Of a DNA stretch of 64,000 bases, positions 48,053 to 58,216 are shown piece by piece. Source of the stretch: Planococcus sp. CPCC 101016. GTDB lineage: Bacteria > Bacillota > Bacilli > Bacillales_A > Planococcaceae. How positions within the stretch are numbered: position 1 is the first letter of the stretch; the number at the start of each line of letters is the position of its first letter. Location: positions 1,365,624 to 1,429,623 of the forward strand of contig NZ_VOHB01000002.1 in assembly GCF_007859295.1 (NCBI RefSeq), read 5' to 3'. A program made the position numbers and the translations under genes. The notes under the pieces were generated by a model. It was not told where the DNA came from, did no database searches, and saw only the letters and a list, made by a program, of their open reading frames with translations.

Positions 48053-49717
48053 TTATTTCTTTAACTTGATGACAAGTTCTTCGTCAGGTGTGACAAATAC
48101 TGTTTTCTGCTCGAAATAAATAACGAATCCGGGCTTCGAACCATTCGGTTTTTTCACCTGGCGAACCTCGGTATAATCGACAGGCACGGAAGACGACTCG
48201 CGTGCTTTGCTGAAGTATGCTGCAATGGTTGCAGCTTCGAGTATGGTTTCTTCATCCGGATTGCTGTCGTGAATGATGACGTGAGAGCCTGGAATGTCTT
48301 TAGTGTGCAGCCATGTATCAGATTTAGACGCTACTTTGAACGTCACATAATCATTCTGTTTATTGTTTTTGCCGACAGAAATCGGTGTTCCGGCAGAAGA
48401 TACATAGGATTCCACAGAAGGCTTTGTCGGTTTTTTCTTTTTCTTCGATTTCTGGGCCTTCATGAAGCCCTGCTCGGCCAGCTCTTCTCGGATTTCTTCA
48501 ATATCGGAAATGCCCGCTTGCTGGACCTGTGACATCAAAGTTTCAAAATACTCGATATCTTCTTCTGTCTTATCAATCTGCTCTTGTGTTTTAACTACCG
48601 CTGTTTTCGCTTTCTGATAACGCGAATAATAGCGCTGTGAATTGTCAATCGGTGTTTTGCGTGGATCCAAGGTAATGGTCACTTTTTCATCATTGTAGTA
48701 ATTGTCGACTTCAATTTCCTTCATGCCTTTGGTGATGCGGTGAAGGTTGGCCATAATCAATTCGCCATTCAATTGAAGAGTATCGCGCTTTTCTGCCTGA
48801 TCCTGCTCTTTCTTTAACTTCTTCAGTTTCAGTTTCAGCTTGGAAATTTCATTTTGCAGCCATCTTTCCAAATCGCCGGCCTGCTGTTTAACACGGTCGC
48901 GTTCCGCTTTGGCATAATACATCCGGTCAAGCAGCTCGCTCAATGTCGGAAATTGCAGCCCGATTTCTTCAATATGTGTTAATGAAGTGGCGGAGAAAAA
49001 GCTTTTTCCTTCACGTTCGATATAATGGCCGGTCGGTTGGGGTTTCTGGAAATCGTTCAGGAATGCTTTGGTGGTTTCTGGTTTATTCTCGGAAGTTTCC
49101 AACCGAAATGCAAGTTCACGCGCATTGAGTGGAGAAAATCCAGAAAAACGACCGACAATTTCTGTCGGGTCGGTATTGGCTAACTCGTCGACTGCCTCGA
49201 ACGGATCTTTCTTCTCCTGAGACGGTGGAAAAATGTAAGGCTGTCCCGGAAGAATAGTCCGGAAGGAGTTGACGCTCGGCGGCAAATGCTTCAAGCTATC
49301 GAGAATCATTGTTCGCTCTGCATCGATTAAAATAACATTGGAATGCCTCCCCATCATCTCAACGTGCAGTTCACGTTCAATGTCATCGCCAATTTCATTT
49401 TTTGCTTTGATCTTCAGCATGATCAGGCGATCCATTCCGTACTGGGAAATCTCCGTAATGACGCCGCCTTCGATATGCTTGCGCAGCAGCATGCAGAACA
49501 TTGGAGGTTCCGATGGGTTGACGTTGGCCTCAGCTGTCAAATGAATCCGTGAATACGAAGGATGGATCGAAATCAATAATTTATGGTTCTTTCCTTGTGC
49601 ACGTATATGTAGAAGAAGTTCAAGCTGGTTGGGCTGATGAACTTTTGAAATCCTGCCGGTGACCAGCTGTTGCAATTCGCCAGTCATCGATTTTGTGAAT
49701 AATCCATCAAATGCCAT
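48053..49717 (-). CDS. rqcH: Ribosome quality control protein RqcH (NFACT family)
   Basis: RqcH binds stalled 50S–peptidyl-tRNA complexes and recruits tRNA(Ala) to add C-terminal alanine tails that target the nascent chain for degradation. The 554-residue product has the NFACT-N domain (MAFDGLFTKSM start), a long coiled coil (about 285–345), a helix-hairpin-helix part and the NFACT-R domain with SDTWLHTKDIPGSHVII. Older annotation calls such proteins fibronectin-binding. I chose the ATG at 49717 after GAGGGATATTTA; an upstream in-frame ATG at 49750 lacks a site. YlmH, a partner in the same rescue pathway, is encoded at 24957. Confidence 0.94.
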   Translation of the reverse strand: MAFDGLFTKSMTGELQQLVTGRISKVHQPNQLELLLHIRAQGKNHKLLISIHPSYSRIHLTAEANVNPSEPPMFCMLLRKHIEGGVITEISQYGMDRLIMLKIKAKNEIGDDIERELHVEMMGRHSNVILIDAERTMILDSLKHLPPSVNSFRTILPGQPYIFPPSQEKKDPFEAVDELANTDPTEIVGRFSGFSPLNARELAFRLETSENKPETTKAFLNDFQKPQPTGHYIEREGKSFFSATSLTHIEEIGLQFPTLSELLDRMYYAKAERDRVKQQAGDLERWLQNEISKLKLKLKKLKKEQDQAEKRDTLQLNGELIMANLHRITKGMKEIEVDNYYNDEKVTITLDPRKTPIDNSQRYYSRYQKAKTAVVKTQEQIDKTEEDIEYFETLMSQVQQAGISDIEEIREELAEQGFMKAQKSKKKKKPTKPSVESYVSSAGTPISVGKNNKQNDYVTFKVASKSDTWLHTKDIPGSHVIIHDSNPDEETILEAATIAAYFSKARESSSVPVDYTEVRQVKKPNGSKPGFVIYFEQKTVFVTPDEELVIKLKK

Positions 49718-49773
49718 TAAATATCCCTCTTTCAAATCGTTTTGTTCCATCTTATCATTTTCCCGGTGTATTA

Positions 49774-49782
49774 TGATATAAT
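49774..49782 (+). promoter_or_regulatory. Extended -10 promoter for remA–gmk–rpoZ
   Basis: TGATATAAT is a perfect extended -10 (TGnTATAAT) about 45–75 bases before remA. The -35 region is poor (TTATCA at 19 bases). Confidence 0.6.
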
Positions 49783-49851
49783 AAGACAGTTAGTTAGAAA
49801 ACGAAGAATAGCGATCAGTGACGAATGGCGGTGAAGGGTTTGGCGAAAAAT

Positions 49852-50730
<879 letters not shown>

Positions 50731-50731
<1 letters not shown>

Positions 50732-50955
50732 TGTTATACCCATCCGTTGATAAACTAAAAAGCCGAATTGATTCAAAATACTCGCTGGTTGCGCTTGCTT
50801 CAAAACGCGCCCGCCAATTGCACGAACACGGCGATGAAAAATTGGATTCTTACGTTTCAACTAAATCGGTCGGAAAAGCTTTGGAAGAAGTGGCTGCCGG
50901 CGCATTGACACAAGAAAAACAAGATGAATTTGCAGTATACGAAGATGAAATTTAA
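50731..50955 (+). CDS. rpoZ: DNA-directed RNA polymerase omega subunit
   Basis: Omega assists folding of the beta' subunit in RNA polymerase. The 74-residue product contains LYPSVDKLKSRIDSKYSLVALASKRARQL, which holds the conserved omega signature, and a charged C-terminus. AAAGGAGAATGTCTG precedes the ATG, which overlaps the gmk stop by one base. Confidence 0.95.
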
Positions 50956-50973
50956 CCATTAATCGCAACAGAC

Positions 50974-51006
50974 GACTCCCAGAGCAAACTTGTTCTTTGG
51001 GAGTTT
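50974..51006 (+). terminator. Possible weak terminator between rpoZ and coaBC
   Basis: ACTCCCA pairs with TGGGAGT around a long interior that can also pair (AGAGCAA with TTGTTCT). The following T tract is interrupted, so read-through is likely. Confidence 0.4.
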
Positions 51007-51029
51007 GTTGTTTAGAAAGGGTGTTTGAG

Positions 51030-52235
51030 TTGTTGGAGAATCGTAAAATCCTATTGTGTGTCAGCGGAGGGATTGCCGTCTATAAAGCTGTTGCACTCGT
51101 CAGCAAGCTGTCTCAGGCGGGGGCTTCCGTAAAAGTGATTATGACTAGATCAGCGCAGCAATTTGTCCAACCGCTGACGTTTCAAGTCATGTCCAGAAAT
51201 GATGTCTACACAGATACATTTGATGAAAAGGATTCTTCTGTCATTGCCCATATCGATCTTGCAGATTGGGCAGATTTAATAATCGTGGCTCCCGGTACAG
51301 CAAATGTCATCGGCAAACTGGCGAATGGCATCGGTGATGATATGGTCACAACAACCTTACTTGCGGCAACAGCTCCTATTTGGATTGCGCCGGCAATGAA
51401 TGTTCATATGTACGATCATCCCGCGGTAAAGCGTAATATTCAGCAGCTTCATGAAGACGGAATTCGCTTTATCGAACCGTCTGAAGGCTTCTTGGCTTGC
51501 GGCTATGTAGGAAAAGGCCGTTTAGAAGAACCGGAAAAAATTACAGAGCTGGTCAAAGGTTTTTTTGCGCTTGAGCATAAATTGATGGGCAAAAAAGTCG
51601 TTGTGACGGCAGGTCCGACACGAGAGCGAATTGATCCTGTACGGTTTCTGACAAATTTCTCCAGCGGCAAAATGGGCTATGCGATGGCCGGTGCTGCTGC
51701 AGAAATGGGCGCTGAAACCATTTTAATCAGTGGTCCGGTATCGTTGCCTGTGCCAACTGGGGTAACACGGATCCAGGTGGAAAGTGCAGAAGATATGCTG
51801 GCGGCAGTCGAAGCACATTTTGATACGGCAAACTACGTCATCAAAACAGCTGCAGTAGCAGATTACAGACCTAAAACAGTGGCTGATAAGAAAATGAAGA
51901 AACAAGAAGGCGGTTCGACAATTGCTCTTGAACGGACAGTTGATATCCTTCAATACCTTGGTGAGCACAAGAAAAACCAGGTATTGATTGGTTTTGCAGC
52001 TGAAACCAACGATGTTGGGCAATACGCTAAAGATAAATTGGCTCGTAAAAACGCGGATTACATTATTGCGAATGATGTAACAGAAGCACAGGCGGGATTT
52101 GAATCGGATACGAACCGGGTAACGGTTTACGGAAAAAACGATTTTGAGCAAGACTTTGAAATGATGTCCAAACAGCAATTGGCACGCCAATTACTTCAAT
52201 TGATTATAGATAAGGAAGAGCCGCATGATAGCTGA
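51030..52235 (+). CDS. coaBC: Bifunctional phosphopantothenoylcysteine decarboxylase / phosphopantothenate–cysteine ligase
   Basis: CoaBC joins cysteine to 4'-phosphopantothenate using CTP and decarboxylates the product, two steps of coenzyme A synthesis. The 401-residue product has the FMN-dependent CoaC domain (ILLCVSGGIAVYKA, APAMNVHMYDHP, FLACGYVGKGRL with the active Cys) and the CoaB domain (TAGPTRERIDPVRFLTNFSSGKMG, KMKK). I chose the TTG at 51030, 9 bases after AGAAAGG; starts further up fall in or before that site. It overlaps priA by 11 bases. Confidence 0.94.
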   Translation: MLENRKILLCVSGGIAVYKAVALVSKLSQAGASVKVIMTRSAQQFVQPLTFQVMSRNDVYTDTFDEKDSSVIAHIDLADWADLIIVAPGTANVIGKLANGIGDDMVTTTLLAATAPIWIAPAMNVHMYDHPAVKRNIQQLHEDGIRFIEPSEGFLACGYVGKGRLEEPEKITELVKGFFALEHKLMGKKVVVTAGPTRERIDPVRFLTNFSSGKMGYAMAGAAAEMGAETILISGPVSLPVPTGVTRIQVESAEDMLAAVEAHFDTANYVIKTAAVADYRPKTVADKKMKKQEGGSTIALERTVDILQYLGEHKKNQVLIGFAAETNDVGQYAKDKLARKNADYIIANDVTEAQAGFESDTNRVTVYGKNDFEQDFEMMSKQQLARQLLQLIIDKEEPHDS

Positions 52236-54621
52236 AGTCATTGTTGACGTCGCTGCACATCCGATTGATCGCCCTTTTGATTATGCCATTCCACAAGAAG
52301 TGGAAGTGTTGGCAGAGCCGGGAATGCGTGTCAAAGTGCCGTTTGGCAACCGCAAAGTACTTGGGTTTATCACCAAAATCAAGTCGTTTTCAGAGTTTGA
52401 CCCGAAACGCCTGAAACCAATCCATGAACTGATGGACGTAGTACCTGTATTAAATGAAGAACTATTGAAAATGGCCCAATGGATGAAAGAACAGACAGTA
52501 TGCTTCGAAATTGACGCGCTGCAGGTCATGGTACCGGCAGCATTGCGCGCAAAATACGAAAAGCGCTTTGTGCTGAATGCGCCGCTTGAAGAAATTGCTG
52601 TCCCTTTACAGCCGTATTTTGAAAAACGGCCGTTTATTCGGCTGCAGGATGCAGTGGACATTTACGGTCCGTTGAAAAAAGAAATGAACAAAGGCACTAT
52701 CATTGCCGACACAGATATCCAGCAGCAAACTGCAGTGAAAAAAGTCCGGATGATCCACATTGCTGACAGCATGGAAGCACTTGAAGCCATTGAAATTCGG
52801 GCCAACGCCAAACAGCAGATCAAGCTGATGGACTTTTTCTTGAAGAATGCGGGACGTGCAATTGAGTCTTCCCAATTGCAGAAAGAAGCCAGCGTTTCAT
52901 TGCCCACTATCTATAGTCTGGTGGAAAAAGGTGCGGCTCAGATTTCCAATATGGAATCTTACCGGGATCCGAAACTGCTGACTGCGATTGAACAAAAATC
53001 TTCACTCCAACTAACGGGGGCGCAGCAGATCGCTTTTGATTCGATTGAAAAGGCATTGAATACACCGAAGACTTTTCTGCTCCATGGCATTACTGGAAGC
53101 GGAAAAACCGAGATTTACTTGCAGACAATCGACCAAGTTCTGAAGCAGGGCAAAGAAGCGATTATGCTGGTGCCTGAAATTTCACTTACGCCTCAAATGA
53201 CTATCCGCTTTAAAGAGCGTTTCGGCGATCAAGTTGCAGTCCTGCATAGTGGATTATCAGCGGGTGAAAAGTACGACGAATGGCGAAAGATCCAACGGTC
53301 AGAAGTAAAAGTTGTTGTTGGCGCACGGTCGGCTATTTTTGCACCATTTCAGAACTTGGGCCTGATCATCCTCGATGAAGAGCATGAATCGAGCTATAAA
53401 CAGGATGATTCTCCTCGCTATCATGCGCGCGACATGGCTATCTGGCGCAGTCAATATCATAATTGTCCAGTTATTCTCGGCAGTGCGACGCCTTCTTTGG
53501 AATCGTACGCTCGCGCACAAAAAGGCGTTTATGAATTATTGGTGTTGGAAAAACGGGCGAAAAATCAACCTTTGCCGGATGTCCATATTGTCGATATGCG
53601 TGAAGAACTGCGTACCGGTAACCGGTCCATGTTTTCGCTGCAATTAGCAGATGCCATCCGAGACCGATTGGACAAAAAACAGCAGACCGTGCTATTCCTC
53701 AATAAGCGCGGTTATTCATCTTTTGTACTGTGCCGTGATTGCGGAACTGTCATGCAATGTCCGAATTGTGATATTTCTTTAACGTACCACCGCTCAAGCG
53801 AAACCATGAAATGCCATTATTGCGGCTATGATGAGCGCGTGCCAAAAACCTGTCCGGAATGTGAAAGTGAGCATATCCGGTTTTTCGGAACCGGCACGCA
53901 AAAAGTGGAAGAAGAGTTGGCGAAAGTAGTACCAGAAGCACGAGTTTTGCGAATGGATGTTGATACGACCCGCAATAAAGGTGCACATGAAAAGATTCTA
54001 TCCGCTTTTGGGGAAGGCAAGGCAGATATTCTGCTCGGCACACAAATGATCGCCAAAGGCTTGGATTTTCCGAACATCACTTTGGTTGGCGTGCTTTCTG
54101 CAGATACCACGCTCCATTTGCCGGATTTCCGGGCTGCAGAAAAGACCTATCAGCTATTAACCCAGGTCAGTGGCCGGGCAGGCCGTGACATTCTCCCGGG
54201 TACAGTTTTCGTCCAATCCTATACACCTGAACATTACGCCATTACGCTGGCAAAAGACCAATTGTATGAACCGTTTTATGAACAGGAAATGGCCATGCGC
54301 AGAGCAAGCGGCTATCCGCCGTATTACTATGTCGTCAATATTCAATTTACCCACGAAGACCTGATGACAGTGGCGGAATATGCAGATCAGACAGTCCGTT
54401 ACCTGAAAAGCCACTTATCTCCCAACACCTTGATCATCGGACCTTCTGCGTCGCTCATTGCCCGTGTCAACAATAGATATCGCTATCAATGTTTGATAAA
54501 ATACAAAAAAGAACCGAAACTGACCGATACGATGCAGCAATTGATCAAAATCCATCGTACCGAATGGCTGAAGAAAGGCGCCACGCTGTCGATTGATATG
54601 AATCCAACATCGGTCATGTAA
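52225..54621 (+). CDS. priA: Primosomal replication restart helicase PriA
   Basis: PriA recognises abandoned replication forks and reloads the replisome. The 798-residue product has the N-terminal DNA-binding domain, Walker A GITGSGKTEIY near residue 290, Walker B LDEEHESSYK, helicase motif GSATPSLESYA and a zinc domain of four CxxC pairs (CRDCG, CPNCD, CHYCG, CPECE). The family is always found between coaBC and def in Bacillales, as here. The start overlaps coaBC with GGAAGAG upstream. Confidence 0.96.
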   Translation: MIAEVIVDVAAHPIDRPFDYAIPQEVEVLAEPGMRVKVPFGNRKVLGFITKIKSFSEFDPKRLKPIHELMDVVPVLNEELLKMAQWMKEQTVCFEIDALQVMVPAALRAKYEKRFVLNAPLEEIAVPLQPYFEKRPFIRLQDAVDIYGPLKKEMNKGTIIADTDIQQQTAVKKVRMIHIADSMEALEAIEIRANAKQQIKLMDFFLKNAGRAIESSQLQKEASVSLPTIYSLVEKGAAQISNMESYRDPKLLTAIEQKSSLQLTGAQQIAFDSIEKALNTPKTFLLHGITGSGKTEIYLQTIDQVLKQGKEAIMLVPEISLTPQMTIRFKERFGDQVAVLHSGLSAGEKYDEWRKIQRSEVKVVVGARSAIFAPFQNLGLIILDEEHESSYKQDDSPRYHARDMAIWRSQYHNCPVILGSATPSLESYARAQKGVYELLVLEKRAKNQPLPDVHIVDMREELRTGNRSMFSLQLADAIRDRLDKKQQTVLFLNKRGYSSFVLCRDCGTVMQCPNCDISLTYHRSSETMKCHYCGYDERVPKTCPECESEHIRFFGTGTQKVEEELAKVVPEARVLRMDVDTTRNKGAHEKILSAFGEGKADILLGTQMIAKGLDFPNITLVGVLSADTTLHLPDFRAAEKTYQLLTQVSGRAGRDILPGTVFVQSYTPEHYAITLAKDQLYEPFYEQEMAMRRASGYPPYYYVVNIQFTHEDLMTVAEYADQTVRYLKSHLSPNTLIIGPSASLIARVNNRYRYQCLIKYKKEPKLTDTMQQLIKIHRTEWLKKGATLSIDMNPTSVM

Positions 54622-54640
54622 CAGAAATGAGGAAACGAAT

Positions 54641-55150
54641 ATGTCAATTCGAATGGTAGTTAAACACCCTAACGAAGTACTGGAGACAAAATGTCAGCCC
54701 GTAACAACTTTTGATAAGAACTTAACGGTTCTTTTGGACGATATGCACGAAACGATGATTGACTCGGATGGAGTCGGCATTGCGGCACCGCAAGTCGGCA
54801 TTGCGGTCCGTGCCGCCATCGTTGATTTCCGTGAAGGCCAGGATCCGATTGAAATGATCAATCCAGAACTGGTGCTTTTTGAAGGCGTTGAAACCGATAT
54901 AGAAGGATGCTTAAGTTTCCCGGGAATTTTCGGAGAAGTCGAACGCTACGACCATATCAAAATCAAAGCACAGGAACGTGATGGTTCGTGGTACGAATTG
55001 GAAGCGGAAGGTTACGAGGCTCGTGCAATCCAGCACGAAATGGATCATCTGGACGGCATCTTGTTCACGAGCAAAATCACCAAATACGTGACTCAGGAAG
55101 AATTGGATGAAATGATCCGCCAGCAGGAAGAAGAGGAGGAACAGGTTTGA
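54641..55150 (+). CDS. def: Peptide deformylase
   Basis: Def removes the formyl group from the N-terminus of new proteins. The 169-residue product is a type 1 enzyme with the three metal and catalytic motifs: [18 protein letters not shown] (metal Cys) and QHEMDHLDG (HExxH). GAGGAAACG precedes the ATG. It sits next to fmt, which adds the formyl group to initiator tRNA, and overlaps it by 4 bases. Confidence 0.96.
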   Translation: MSIRMVVKHPNEVLETKCQPVTTFDKNLTVLLDDMHETMIDSDGVGIAAPQVGIAVRAAIVDFREGQDPIEMINPELVLFEGVETDIEGCLSFPGIFGEVERYDHIKIKAQERDGSWYELEAEGYEARAIQHEMDHLDGILFTSKITKYVTQEELDEMIRQQEEEEEQV

Positions 55151-56082
55151 CCAAAATCATATTTATGGGTACGCCTGCCTTTTCCGTACCGATTCTGCGC
55201 ATGCTCGTCGAAGAAGGCTACGAGATCATTTCTGTTGTGACGCAGCCGGACCGGCCAGTAGGACGCAAAAAAATAATGACGGCCACACCGGTCAAAGAAG
55301 AGGCAATACGCCTCGGCTTGCCGGTCTATCAGCCGGAAAAACTGAAAAACCCGGAAGAGCTGCAGCATGTGCTTGATATGGGAGCTGATTTGATTATTAC
55401 CGCGGCTTTTGGTCAGATTTTGCCGAGTGCGGTGCTGGAAGCGCCAAAATTGGGTGCCATCAATGTCCATGCTTCATTGCTGCCCGCATACCGCGGAGGT
55501 GCACCAATTCATCAGGCTATTATAGATGGCCAAAAGGAAACGGGCGTTACAATTATGTACATGGTAGATCGGCTGGACGCGGGCGATATCATCTCGCAGG
55601 CAACAGTGCCGATTGAAGAGCAGGACCATACCGGCAGCATGTTCGATAAATTGAGCATTGCAGGACGTGATCTGTTGAAGGAAACTCTGCCATCGATCAT
55701 TGATGGAACGAACGAACGCATTCCACAGGACGAACAATTGGTTACTTATGCCCGTAATATTTCACGTGAGCAGGAACGCATCGACTGGTCGAAATCAGCA
55801 GTGGACATCTACAACCAGGTTCGTGGACTTTACCCGTGGCCTGTCGCTTATACAACTCTCAACAACGCCAATATGAAAATCTGGTGGACAGAAAAAACTT
55901 CTTCAACTGCCAGCGGCCAAGCAACCGGCCAAGTGGTTGACGTGACTGATGATGCCATTTTGGTGCAGACCGGAGAAGGGGCTATTGCCATCACCGAACT
56001 GCAGCCAGCCGGAAAAAAACGCATGACGGCAAAAGAGTATTTAAAAGGACCTAAAATCCAGGCAGGAGATTTATTCGAATGA
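55147..56082 (+). CDS. fmt: Methionyl-tRNA formyltransferase
   Basis: Fmt formylates Met-tRNA(fMet) with 10-formyltetrahydrofolate. The 311-residue product has the hydrolase-type core [22 protein letters not shown], the folate-binding [20 protein letters not shown] (SLLPxxRG motif) and a C-terminal tRNA-binding domain (about 205–311). TTG at 55147 follows AGAGGAGGAAC and overlaps the def stop. Its own stop overlaps rsmB (ATGA). Confidence 0.96.
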   Translation: MTKIIFMGTPAFSVPILRMLVEEGYEIISVVTQPDRPVGRKKIMTATPVKEEAIRLGLPVYQPEKLKNPEELQHVLDMGADLIITAAFGQILPSAVLEAPKLGAINVHASLLPAYRGGAPIHQAIIDGQKETGVTIMYMVDRLDAGDIISQATVPIEEQDHTGSMFDKLSIAGRDLLKETLPSIIDGTNERIPQDEQLVTYARNISREQERIDWSKSAVDIYNQVRGLYPWPVAYTTLNNANMKIWWTEKTSSTASGQATGQVVDVTDDAILVQTGEGAIAITELQPAGKKRMTAKEYLKGPKIQAGDLFE

Positions 56083-57431
56083 AAAACAAAAAACTTCAAG
56101 GCAATGTCCGCGACGCTGCATTTTCAATTTTGTGGGCAGTTGAGAACAAACAGGCTTACAGCAACCTATTGCTTCACCAAACCATTGAAAGTTTTGGCAT
56201 CGCAGCTAAAAATAGAGGCTTATTGACAGAAATCACTTACGGTACCCTGCAGCACCAAATGACGCTCGACTATTACTTGGAACCTTACCTGAAAGGCAAA
56301 ATAGAGCCTTGGGTCAAAGTCTTGCTAAGGCTGTCTCTGTATCAAATCGTCTACCTGGATCGTATTCCTGCTCATGCAGTTGTTCATGAAGCGGTTGAAA
56401 TTGCCAAACGCCGTGGACATGGCGGAGTCGCTTCGGTGGTTAATGGTGTGCTGCGTTCTGTGCAGCGTAATGGTGTCCGGTCGTTCAATACAATCAGTGA
56501 TCCATACGAAAAGATTTCCATCGAAACGAGCCATCCGATCTGGATGATCAGACGTTGGGCAGAACAGTTCGGGCTTGAAAAAACACGCGAGATGGCACTG
56601 GAAAACAATAAAACGCCCTCTCAAACAGTCCGGGTTAATACAGTGCGGGCAACTGTGGAAGAAGTCATTGAAATGCTTGAATCAGAGGATTTAGAAGCTG
56701 TACCAAGCAAAATAATCCCGGAATGTTTAATTGTCACAAACGGACAGCCAGCAAGAACGGCGACCTTTGAAAAAGGGTTTATTACCATCCAGGATGAGAG
56801 TTCCATGCTTCCGGCATACGCCTTGCAAGTTGAACCGAACATGACGGTGCTTGATATGTGTGCAGCGCCTGGCGGGAAAACAACTCATATTGCTGAAAAA
56901 ATGAACAATAGCGGAACGCTTTATGCGCTTGATCTGCATCAGCATAAAGTAAAGCTCATCGAGGAAACAGCTAAACGGTTAGGCCATTCGGTCATCGAAA
57001 CGGCAGTCGGTGACGGCAAACAAAGCGTCGAACGATTTGGCGAAGAGAAATTCGACCGCATATTGGTCGATGCTCCTTGCAGTGGGCTTGGCGTTATTAA
57101 GCGCAAACCCGATATCAAATACACGAAAAAAGAAGAAGATTTCGTCCGTTTGCAAGAAATTCAAATCGAATTGCTGGACCAGGCAGCCCGTTTATTAAAA
57201 GAAGACGGTGTTTTGGTCTACAGCACATGTACGGTAGATGCTATAGAAAATAGAGGCACAGCTGAACGGTTTCTGAAGGAACATCCTGAAATGGAAAAAA
57301 TCCAGGCGTCATTGCCAGCAGCTATGGGCATTAAACATACCGGTTTTGTTCAAGTGTTTCCTCAGGATTATGGAAGTGATGGCTTTTTCATCGCAGCTTT
57401 CAAAAAGACGCAAAAAACAGCAACCGCGTAA
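56079..57431 (+). CDS. rsmB: 16S rRNA (cytosine(967)-C5)-methyltransferase RsmB
   Basis: RsmB methylates C5 of C967 in 16S rRNA. The 450-residue product has an N-terminal NusB-like RNA-binding domain (about 6–130, [18 protein letters not shown]) and a Rossmann methyltransferase domain with [15 protein letters not shown] and the two cysteines of m5C enzymes in DAPCSGLG and VYSTCTV, the latter the nucleophile. B. subtilis has rlmN between rsmB and prpC; here the gene is followed by prpC after 33 bases. Confidence 0.95.
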   Translation: MKNKKLQGNVRDAAFSILWAVENKQAYSNLLLHQTIESFGIAAKNRGLLTEITYGTLQHQMTLDYYLEPYLKGKIEPWVKVLLRLSLYQIVYLDRIPAHAVVHEAVEIAKRRGHGGVASVVNGVLRSVQRNGVRSFNTISDPYEKISIETSHPIWMIRRWAEQFGLEKTREMALENNKTPSQTVRVNTVRATVEEVIEMLESEDLEAVPSKIIPECLIVTNGQPARTATFEKGFITIQDESSMLPAYALQVEPNMTVLDMCAAPGGKTTHIAEKMNNSGTLYALDLHQHKVKLIEETAKRLGHSVIETAVGDGKQSVERFGEEKFDRILVDAPCSGLGVIKRKPDIKYTKKEEDFVRLQEIQIELLDQAARLLKEDGVLVYSTCTVDAIENRGTAERFLKEHPEMEKIQASLPAAMGIKHTGFVQVFPQDYGSDGFFIAAFKKTQKTATA

Positions 57432-57464
57432 AGCAGGCAAAGAATAGAATCGGGGTGTCATGAT

Positions 57465-58214
57465 TTGTTTCAGTATGTAGTAGAAAGTGATACGGGTAAA
57501 ATCCGTGAAGTGAACGAAGACAGCGTAGCTGTACTTAAGCGACCCGATGGGCTGATGCTGGCCGTGGTGGCAGATGGAATGGGCGGACATAAAGCGGGCG
57601 ATGTAGCAAGCAAAATGACCGTCGATCAATTGAGCCATTATTTTCTAGAAGACTGTAACGCTGCTTTTGAGACCATTGAAAGCAAAAGAGAGTGGCTTTC
57701 CGAGCGCATACAGACCATCAATCGTCTGGTATTTGAGCATGCCTCAGTAAATCCCGAATGCAAAGGCATGGGCACTACCTTGATTGCAGCATTGATTGAA
57801 GGAAATGAAGGTCTTTTATGCCATATTGGGGATAGCCGTGCCTACCTGATAAACGGAGGCATTAAGCAGATTACTCGAGATCATTCCTATGTCAATGTGC
57901 TGGTGGACAGCGGTGAAATCAGCCAAGAAGAAGCTGAAGAACATCCAAAGAAAAACTGGATTGTCCGGGCGCTTGGTACAGAAGCTGAAATTGAACGAGA
58001 AATGATCCATTTTGCCTTTACAGAGGAATCGTATCTATTGATTTGTTCAGATGGGTTAAGCAATAAAATCCCGAAAGAAGAACTCGCTTCCATCGTTCGC
58101 TCAACTGCTCCTTTATCTCAAAAGGGTCTAGAGCTCGTGGCTATGGCCAACGATCTGGGAGGAGAAGATAATATTTCATTGATTCTTCTGTCCTCTGTGG
58201 ATGAGGAGGTATAA
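57465..58214 (+). CDS. prpC: PP2C-type serine/threonine phosphatase PrpC (Stp)
   Basis: PrpC is a metal-dependent phosphatase that reverses PrkC phosphorylation. The 249-residue product has the PP2C motifs REVNEDSV, ADGMGGHKAGDVAS, GMGTTLIAALI, CHIGDSRAYL and GGEDNISLILL, supplying the metal-binding aspartates. TTG at 57465 follows CGGGGTGTCA. Two bases separate it from the kinase gene, so the antagonistic pair is produced together. Confidence 0.94.
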   Translation: MFQYVVESDTGKIREVNEDSVAVLKRPDGLMLAVVADGMGGHKAGDVASKMTVDQLSHYFLEDCNAAFETIESKREWLSERIQTINRLVFEHASVNPECKGMGTTLIAALIEGNEGLLCHIGDSRAYLINGGIKQITRDHSYVNVLVDSGEISQEEAEEHPKKNWIVRALGTEAEIEREMIHFAFTEESYLLICSDGLSNKIPKEELASIVRSTAPLSQKGLELVAMANDLGGEDNISLILLSSVDEEV

Positions 58215-58216
58215 GC

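Noticed and set aside
47907..48119. Forward 70-codon frame between the ABC unit and rqcH
   Set aside because: It runs through the rqcH terminator into the antisense of rqcH, and no ribosome site precedes it.
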